From positions 1,736,001 through 1,800,000 of the forward strand of contig JABYQQ010000008.1 in assembly GCA_022605405.1 (NCBI GenBank): a stretch of DNA of 64,000 nt. The letters are read 5' to 3'. The stretch's first letter is position 1; every line of letters starts with the position of its first letter. The DNA is from Earliella scabrosa (taxonomy: Eukaryota > Basidiomycota > Agaricomycetes > Polyporales > Polyporaceae). A program made the position numbers and the translations under genes. Shown piece after piece: positions 57,354-64,000 of this stretch. Below the pieces are notes generated by a model that ran no database searches, was not told the origin of the DNA, and saw nothing but the letters and a program-made list of their open reading frames with translations.

Positions 57354-59347
57354 CTAACAACTCATGTCGCTGTCGTGGTCCGAATATGACGCCCTCTTGA
57401 TGGGATCGGTGCCGTCCACAGAATCTCGCAAGTCGTCCCACATGGCCGCGCATGCCTGCAGAATCGCCCGCTCGCCTAGCAAATACTGCAACGCCAGCCT
57501 GGTCTTCGTCCGTTCGGAGGGCAGATTCTAACCTCGCAAACGTGCGCATGAACCACGGATGCTCTACACAATCGAGACAGATGAACTCACGTCCAGCAGC
57601 TCGCCAAGCGACTCTGCGCTCGCGCCGCGATATGCATCCATCCCCATCCGTGCCACTCGCGTCCTGCAGAGTCCGGACAGAACGCTGGAAACGTCTACCA
57701 GCACTCGGCGAACCTGTGAATCGCATGAGCGGAGGGAGTAAGAAGTAACGAAAATTGGTAAAACGCACCAAATCATCAATCGGAGGATGTTCGTCCATGT
57801 CGGCGTCGTTGTCCGAGATGCCCTCTCCATTGACTTGTTCTTCGAGTTCGACGAGAGCGCGCGCGACCCTCAATATTTCGTAGTCAATATCCTCCACCAG
57901 AGCAGAGCGAGGCTCAGCGTCTCGTGCGTCTGAGCGGAGTTGACACGCAAGTGCATCCATCAATGCCCACAGAAACAGGTCCAGCGAGACCTGGCCGTCG
58001 CTGTTGATGTATAGAGCAACGCTCTCGTCCACCTTTGGTCTCGACGCGGACACCAATGCGGAATTCTCCAGAAGGCCTTCGAGATGGGCGACGGTGGCGG
58101 TAGGAAGGCTGTGCTGTATGTGGGTGGGGTCAGTGACCAGGCCGGACCCGTGCCATCCAAAGGTGACGACGTCGGTTTCTCCGCCTTCCAGAAGGAAACC
58201 GTAGCGCGCGAGGAGCGCTGCATTGCCCAGGCCGGCGCCGTAGGTGTTGAATATCTCCTCTCCGGCGGCGATGGAGCGGACTGTGACCATGTCTACGGTA
58301 TCCGTCGGGTCGTAGACCGGGCAGTTTGAGGACGGCGGGCCGTCGCCGAGGGTGCCTGAGGCCTCATCTCGATCGTGAGGACATTCTGATAGCGAGCCAC
58401 ATGTGGGACAAACGTCGTACTCGCTCTACTAATCGCGTTGGTGAGTAACTACCCAGGGAAATCATCAGAAGAGTCCATCATTCTCACAGCGAGCTGGACG
58501 TGATTGTCATGCGTGTGGTTGAACCTGACTACATGTGAGCACCGTAGGGACCGGGGAGGAGGAGATAATTCTCACGCGTCTGCGACGGGGACTATTGATA
58601 GGCCGTGGTATGCGTCGACCATGAAGGCCCGTGAGCACACAAGCGAGTATGCGCGCGAGAAACCATGTGGGGATGGTCGATGTCCAATGGACGTGAGGAT
58701 GGGAAGTGCTTCCGACGCATAGTACTCGTCGATATTCGTCTGAGGGCGCGTGAACTAAGCGAGTGAAGCAAATGCCGGGCGCACACTCACGGTGAGAGGA
58801 GTACCCTCGTCATTGATCAGCTCCCGTTGTACTTCTGTGCCCGATATCCATTGTGCTGCCTCGACTGCGTCTTGGTCGTCCGAAAATGATGCATGGTGAC
58901 CCCACAGTCGTGCGATCGGGACGATGTCCGCAGGAAGGGAGTTCAGATAGCCGAACCACCTAGATGCCTGCTCTATGAGGCTATGCACGTTTGTCTGATG
59001 TCAACGGACCACAACAAGATGAAAAGCGGCAACTCACATCTCCGAGTATAAGGCGAGCGATAGTGCGAGAGTTGCCTCGTGTCCGTACGGGGCCCATGAT
59101 ATCTGAGAGCAGAGAGAACATGATCTCACAGATAGAATAGCATGTTTAGGAATGACTGCAACTACGGAAAAGAGTCAATGAACAGTGAGCAGAGTGTCGA
59201 AATATCGCGTGACAAACTTCTCTGCGGATGGGGTATGAACTCTGTGGATCTCACAGAGTCGCCTGTTTCCGCTGTTCTTACAATCTCTATTCTGCCGTGC
59301 AACACAACATCCTTCCGCTCCAGCCACCGCAGAAACTCTTCCAGCAT
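57354..59347 (-). CDS. SET-domain protein lysine methyltransferase (RKM/SETD6-like)
   Basis: About eight exons; the correct frame switches between them. Start MLEEFLRWLERKDVVLHGRI at 59347, then VAVIPKHAILSVRSCSL and APYGHEATLALSLALYSEM. WFGYLNSLP and a helical insert follow, then SRAFMVDAYHGLSIVPVADAFNHT-HD (the NH of the SET core). A Cys-rich insert CPTCGSLSECPH comes next, then the SET motif VDMVTVRSIAAGEEIFNTYG with the catalytic Tyr, and YGFLLEGGETDVVTFGWHG. The C-terminal substrate-binding part ends with LALQYLLGERAILQACAAMW. Members of this class methylate lysines of non-histone proteins, often ribosomal. The usual HSC/EPN pattern is replaced by FNHTHDNHVQL. Divergent from the BTB gene, with only 208 bases between ATGs. 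Confidence 0.85.
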
Positions 59348-59555
59348 TCGGTTGACGGCCGCAACTTGCAGGGCAATGGCGGGTGGATAAGAGCAGCGAA
59401 GCGCCGAAGAAAAGCGATCAGTCACGATGTCACAGGGCGGACGTGACAATCGTCCGATCTGAGTTGTGGGGACTCTAAGGTCGCGCCTGCCAGGCTGTGC
59501 TGCAACAGCGGCCTCTGCTTTCCATCCCACTACCAGCACGCTACTCACCAGGACG
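59348..59555. promoter_or_regulatory. Short divergent promoter (SET gene / BTB gene)
   Basis: 208 bases separate the two start codons, so both genes probably share this regulatory stretch; no clear TATA box. Confidence 0.45.
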
Positions 59556-60603
59556 ATGGCCTCAACCGAATCGAACCCGCTCAAACGCGCGCGTACAGAC
59601 GAAGACAGCACAGAGGTCACGAAAGACCCAGAGCTGTGGCTTCCGGACGGTAACATCGTCGTTATCTCCCAGAACGTCGCATTCCGAGTGCACAAGAGTA
59701 TCCTTGCGCGTCATTCCGAGGTCTTTCGTGACCTGTTCACGCTCCCAACAGAGGAAGTTAACGAGACGATGGAGGGCTGTCCTTTAGTGCACCTCGACTC
59801 GGACGATCCCAATGACCTCAAACATCTCTTTCTCGTCGTCTGTGGCGGAGTCAAGTGCGTCATTTTTGAAACGTCCTTTCTGTGCGGAGTTTCACAGGAA
59901 TGCGTTCAGCTACTACTACGCGAACGACGAGATGCTACCCGTGAGCTTTGGCATCCTCGCGTCTCTAATTCGGATGGGACACAAGTATGGCATTGCCCAC
60001 ATCCTCAATGATGCGCTCGGTCGCTTGAAGAAGTACTACCCATCCGACCAGGCCACATGGTTGGACGTTTCTGGGCGTGCCAAGCATGTTACCGCAGCAC
60101 CCCTCGACGCTATCACTGCAATCGAACTCGCACGTCTCACCGATACACCCTCCATCATACCCACTGCCTACCTCGTCTGCTGCGACCAGATCAAGACGCG
60201 GGACGGCACCATTGTGCATCGTCTCGATTCGGAGGACGCTACTCGTGTTCTATGGGCCCATGCAGCCCTTGGGAGATATGCGGCCAATCGCATTCTCTAT
60301 CTCTCGGTGACGATGCCCTGCTCAACCTGCGAGAGCCCCGTCTCCTGCTCACAGGCCAGTCGAAGGCTGACGCGCGCGCGGTGCCTGGCCATACCGGTCG
60401 ATAGTGCATGGAGGAAGATGGACCATCGGTCTGTGTTTGCGCCCTTGGATGACTGGTTTCTTGGCGACTCGACGCCTCGACCGTGCCCCCAGTGCGTTGC
60501 CGCCGTCAGGACGTACGACCTAGAAGAACGTACTCGGCTATGGAAAATACTGCCAGCTATCCTTAAAACAGAGGTACCCGACTGGCCGAAGACTGGCGCT
60601 TGA
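59556..60603 (+). CDS. BTB/POZ-domain protein (copy 1)
   Basis: Two exons joined over a short intron at about 59855-59904 (GGVK/NAFSYYYANDE). MASTESNPLKRARTDEDSTE is a basic, NLS-like N-terminus. The BTB core is LWLPDGNIVVISQNVAFRVHKSILARHSEVFRDL, then HLDSDDPNDLKHLFLVVC and FGILASLIRMGHKYGIAHILNDALGRL, the BTB-BACK-like helices. The C-terminal half has paired cysteines (CSTCE ... CPQC) that could bind zinc. About 330 residues. BTB domains mediate dimerisation or cullin-3 contact; the target is unknown. Start 59556 is chosen over 59466 because the BTB-type N-terminus begins here. Confidence 0.82.
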
Positions 60604-61617
60604 GGCTTGTAGTAAGTCTGTATCCCGTTATATCTTGCGCAATCACAGGCACTCAACGATCTGTGGCCAGCTTATGCACTCGCTCGTAGTGTGCTTCGTG
60701 ACCACTGTGATTGAAATAATTATAGAACTCGTGTATTGTGATGAAAGGTGTTGTACCATGACTTGTCTTCATTATACCGCTTACACCCCCTGTATGATCA
60801 TCATTATCGACCGTTCTCTACCCTGAACTCCATTTATGGACGCGAAATTTACGTCATGGATCCCCCACGTTTGGAGTTGCTCATATGAGCATGCGGACTG
60901 AATACGATCAAAGTGACCTCCCAAATCGGCGCTCGCCGTACTTTATGTGAGCCCTTCAAGTTCTATATCCTTTGATTTCTGACACGACAACAAAACAACC
61001 TCTGCAGGTCAAGAACATGGCTATTGGATGAGGGACTTGCTCTCGCTGGTCGTCGGACCATGAATGAGAGAGAGATTGCCCGATCGCGCGACCTTGCATT
61101 GAGGTCACGAGTCAAACGTTCAAGGTTCAATTGCGTATGACAGATGGCTCCCCATTCTATCCCCGCTTCCATCGCAACGCGCACGGTGCGTCTGAAGGTC
61201 CATTCCTACTGCTCGTCTGTACTTGGTGAACCTTTTGCTAGATGCGTTCTCGGACCCCTGCCGTAAGAGGACAAGGGTATGAACGGTACGAATCAACCAA
61301 TCAGCTGCATCGCTATGTCGCTCATCGCTGAGAAGGCTCAAGGGCCCACTCCTGATGTGCCGATCCCGGGCGAAAAACGCTGGCTGCTGTGTCTCACGCG
61401 CGTCCAGAGAGACGACAGAACTACCCCAAGCAAAGACGTTAATGTATTGCTGCTCATTGGGATCCGCGCGCGCGTGTACGCTCCCAATACACGTTGCCTT
61501 GATACCGATCGTCGTAAGTCTCATTACGGCGTCCCTTTACGCAACCTCACTGATTTATTATGGGAGGTTGGCCCCCTCCCCTCCTCATTCCCCAGCCTCT
61601 TTCACCGATCTCCTGCA
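60604..61617. other. Spacer between the two BTB genes
   Basis: About 1 kb. A frame runs in from 61279 to the start of BTB copy 2, but the part before 61618 shows no domain. No other features. Confidence 0.4.
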
Positions 61618-62717
61618 ATGACTACCAAGGTCGTTCGCACGGAACTCTTCGTATCCCGCCCAGGAGGCGTCTCGTCTACGTTGGCCCCTGCTTCTGTCTT
61701 CATGAGCGAAGACGTCTGGTTGCCCGATGGGAACGTCGTCATTGTTGCCGAGGACATCGCGTTTTCTGTCTACAGGAGTACCCTAGAAAGGTGCTCAACC
61801 GTGTTTTGCGACCTTATTGCTGGTGTCCAAGAGTTGGAAGCTGTGGACCTCATCAACGGCTGTCCGGTCCTGTCGCTTCAGGACCATCCAGGGGATCTTC
61901 GCCACCTCTTCCTCATGCTGTTCTGCGGCACAAAGTGCGTGCATGATAATAGCATCTGTGTCACGACGTGTTTCATGACTAATTTTGCCCTGCGTTCAGC
62001 TACTTCTACGACAAGGATGAAGTCCAAGCGGTGCCATTCAACATCCTCGCGTCGCTCGTCCGCGTGTCTTACGCGTACAACATCACAGACATTCACAACC
62101 AGGCACTCACACGCCTCGCTAAATACTTCCCGTCCGATCTTCGCTCCTGGGACGACAAAGCCACGCGTGCATGCTATGTCACCATGACGTGCACGGCTCC
62201 CATCGAGGTCATCAAGCTCGCAAGAATGACGAACACGCCCTCCCTCCTGCCCACCGCCTTCTTGCTCTGCTGCAACCTCACCTCCACTGTCTGGCGGGGC
62301 ACGTCCGAGCCCGTCCTCTCGTCCCTGTCCGACGCCGACCAAGCCCGGATCATCGCAGGCCGGACCACGCTCATGAACGCGCGCGCTCACCGCTTTCTCT
62401 CCGTCATGAATGCGGCCCCCGCGAGGGGCTGCCATGGCGCCTGCGCGTGCCGGGCTGCCGTGAACAGGATCCTGGACGTCCACCTCGCGAACGGACCCAG
62501 GGAGGATACCGTCGCGGCTGGAAGGGCGCTCGACCAGATTTACCCTCTGTTCTGGGATGAGAGGGGGCACGGTTCGGCCGGTCAGGCTTACGCGGATCTG
62601 TGCGCTGCGTGCGCTGCGGAGGCGAGAAGGGCGGACGAGCATTGGCGGGCGGAGACGTGGCGGGCACTCCCGGGGTATTTTGGGCTGCGGCTGAGGAACT
62701 GGGCGGATTGCCAGTGA
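61618..62717 (+). CDS. BTB/POZ-domain protein (copy 2)
   Basis: Two exons, intron at about 61937-61998. The BTB core is VWLPDGNVVIVAEDIAFSVYRSTLERCSTVFCDL and the linker LQDHPGDLRHLFLMLFCGTK. After the intron come SYFYDKDEVQAVPFNILASLVRVSYAYNITDIHNQALTRL and PLLPTAFLLCCNL-like helices, as in copy 1. Its C-terminal segment carries Cys clusters (GCHGACAC ... CAACAAEARR). About 345 residues, roughly 40% alike to copy 1 over the shared part, so a tandem duplicate that has diverged. An upstream in-frame Met at 61279 exists but the BTB start at 61618 fits the paralogue. Function unknown beyond protein interaction. Confidence 0.82.
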
Positions 62718-63264
62718 GCGTGCGTATCGTCTGTCGGCGGCTGAGCATTGACAAAGTGCTGATCGTGATTGGTAGAATGTGCACTCAAGGACGGCGCACG
62801 TTTGCTTACACGGTGCACATTCGTCTAACAAAAATATGGAGCGTCCCCAGAAGATGATTCGCTCCTACCGTTCCCTTGACCCAAACGACTGCGCTACTTT
62901 CGAGCCTGAAAACGTTGTCTGGTACTAGTGAGGTTGTACTTTCTCGGTCATAGTCGCGGAGTCTTGACGTGTATCTGCTGCAGCCTCTGAATAATCTCCG
63001 TCCCCGTGCTGCTCTCAGAATGAAATATAATCGCATCGAATACCTGTGAAGGTCATCACAGAGCGCTGCGGAGCAACACACGCTGTGCTGTATAGGGGTA
63101 CGTGTCGACTTGAATTGCCCTTCGAGTATAGACGATCCAAACTGGGGCCATTGACCGTGCATTCAATGGTGCACAGCCCGCCGCCTAGCGCAAAGGTTGG
63201 CGCTTTGATCGTCCGGGTGGCACACACGTCTGAACAATTGCTCGACCACAGATCCTCTGGGCTC
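62718..63264. other. Intergenic spacer
   Basis: About 550 bases between BTB copy 2 and the next gene; no features recognised. Confidence 0.4.
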
Positions 63265-63273
63265 TATATAAGG
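63265..63273 (+). promoter_or_regulatory. TATA box of the last F-box gene
   Basis: TATATAAGG about 80 bases before the ATG at 63350. Confidence 0.5.
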
Positions 63274-63349
63274 CACCGATCAAAGGGTAGAATGACCAGG
63301 ACCCGTCCCACCATCTTGTGCAGCCCGCGACTCCACCCTCCCTCCGACC

Positions 63350-64000
63350 ATGGCGCTCACGATCAGTAACCATGCTCCAGGTCCCCAGTTCCCGCTACCC
63401 TTCCACAGCCATCCCACCATCCACACTCTACCCAACGAAATCCTCTACATGATCTTCCTCGCCGTCCCACGCCCCGCCGTACCCGACATCCGCATCGGCC
63501 TGGTTTGCCGTCGGTGGCGTGCCATCCTCTTGGATACGTCCTACTTCTGGGCTGATATGCTCAGCGACATCGTCGTCACGACCACCCCGGCTCGCATCCA
63601 GTGCTTTTTAGCGCTGCGTCAGCGCTCTTCCCCTCGAGCCATACAAGTAGCCCTACGTGGTCTGCTCTACCCTGACTCATGGAATCTCCTCTATCCTTGC
63701 AAGAGTCGTCTCTCAGGACTCATCATCGACGTCGAATCCTGCAAGGCCCTTCTCGTTCTACACCGCATCGCAGGCGACGGTCATCTGCCTAGCCTGACGA
63801 GGCTCCAAGTCAACTGGACCCCCGGAATTGGCCACTATCCGTGCATCGTGTACTTCAAGCGCTGGGACGATGCATGTGTGCCAAAGCTGGCTTACTTGGA
63901 CATTCCGGCCGTATACTTCACTGCAACCGCCGTCAAGTCTCTCACGACCCTCATGCTCACCGGAGCAGCGATCCCGACGGTCCTTAGGACTGCACTCAAG
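63350..64000 (+). CDS. F-box/LRR protein, 3' end outside window
   Basis: Open from MALTISNHAPGPQFPLP to the window edge (217 codons) without a stop. The F-box motif reads IHTLPNEILYMIFLAVPRP...IGLVCRRWRAILLDTSYFWADM, the agaricomycete type. The region after it shows leucine-rich strand patterns (LPSLTRLQVNWT, VPKLAYLDIPAV, VKSLTTLMLTGA). Probably an SCF ubiquitin-ligase adaptor; target unknown. It is the third F-box gene of the window. The short GGAP spacing and the TATA box upstream support the start. Confidence 0.82.
   Translation, partial: MALTISNHAPGPQFPLPFHSHPTIHTLPNEILYMIFLAVPRPAVPDIRIGLVCRRWRAILLDTSYFWADMLSDIVVTTTPARIQCFLALRQRSSPRAIQVALRGLLYPDSWNLLYPCKSRLSGLIIDVESCKALLVLHRIAGDGHLPSLTRLQVNWTPGIGHYPCIVYFKRWDDACVPKLAYLDIPAVYFTATAVKSLTTLMLTGAAIPTVLRTALK

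Noticed and set aside
61878..62831. 317-codon minus-strand frame
   Set aside because: Antisense to BTB copy 2; produced by high GC at third positions.
1..64000. tRNA genes, rRNA genes and CRISPR arrays
   Set aside because: No A/B box pairs with cloverleaf potential, rRNA-like blocks or regularly spaced repeats were found by eye; a tRNA scan would be decisive.

Overview
The window looks like nuclear DNA of a basidiomycete, most likely an agaricomycete (mushroom or polypore type). Genes are split by many short introns of about 50-60 bases with GT..AG ends, intergenic spacers are short, and the gene content is typical of that group: a tandem cytochrome P450 family, F-box/LRR proteins, BTB proteins, a SET-domain methyltransferase, a secreted S53 protease and GH13 amylases. 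No tRNA, rRNA or CRISPR array was seen.

Layout. 1-17868: five P450 genes on the minus strand (the first cut by the window edge), with a P450 relic that carries a 2.37 kb terminal-inverted-repeat (TIR) element in its last coding exon. 18822-19871: a 1.04 kb TIR element with 5-bp target duplications just upstream of a TMEM19/DUF92 membrane protein gene. 21.5-32.4 kb: an F-box gene, a large low-complexity orphan gene, a C2-domain gene and a secreted sedolisin-type peptidase. 34.1-42.3 kb: P450 copies on the plus strand: a truncated, frameshifted copy, a copy broken by a small gag-only LTR retroelement, a short relic and one intact gene. 42.5-50.6 kb: a duplicated alpha-amylase plus alpha/beta-hydrolase pair. 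52-64 kb: an F-box gene, a more distant P450, a SET methyltransferase, two BTB genes and the start of another F-box gene.

The P450 array is in effect a mirror image. Read in the direction of transcription, the minus-strand block runs type 5, type 4, type 3 and so on, and the plus-strand block runs type 5 (broken), type 4 (broken), type 5 (relic), type 4 (intact). The array shows duplication, inversion and decay together with mobile-element insertions. The freshest event is the gag-only copia-like element at 35280-36926. Its 220-bp LTRs read as identical, it has a 5-bp target duplication and a half-tRNA initiator-Met type primer site, and it sits about eight codons into a P450 coding exon. No terpene cyclase, polyketide synthase or NRPS is visible, so the P450s are best read as an expanded catabolic/xenobiotic family rather than a proven biosynthetic cluster.
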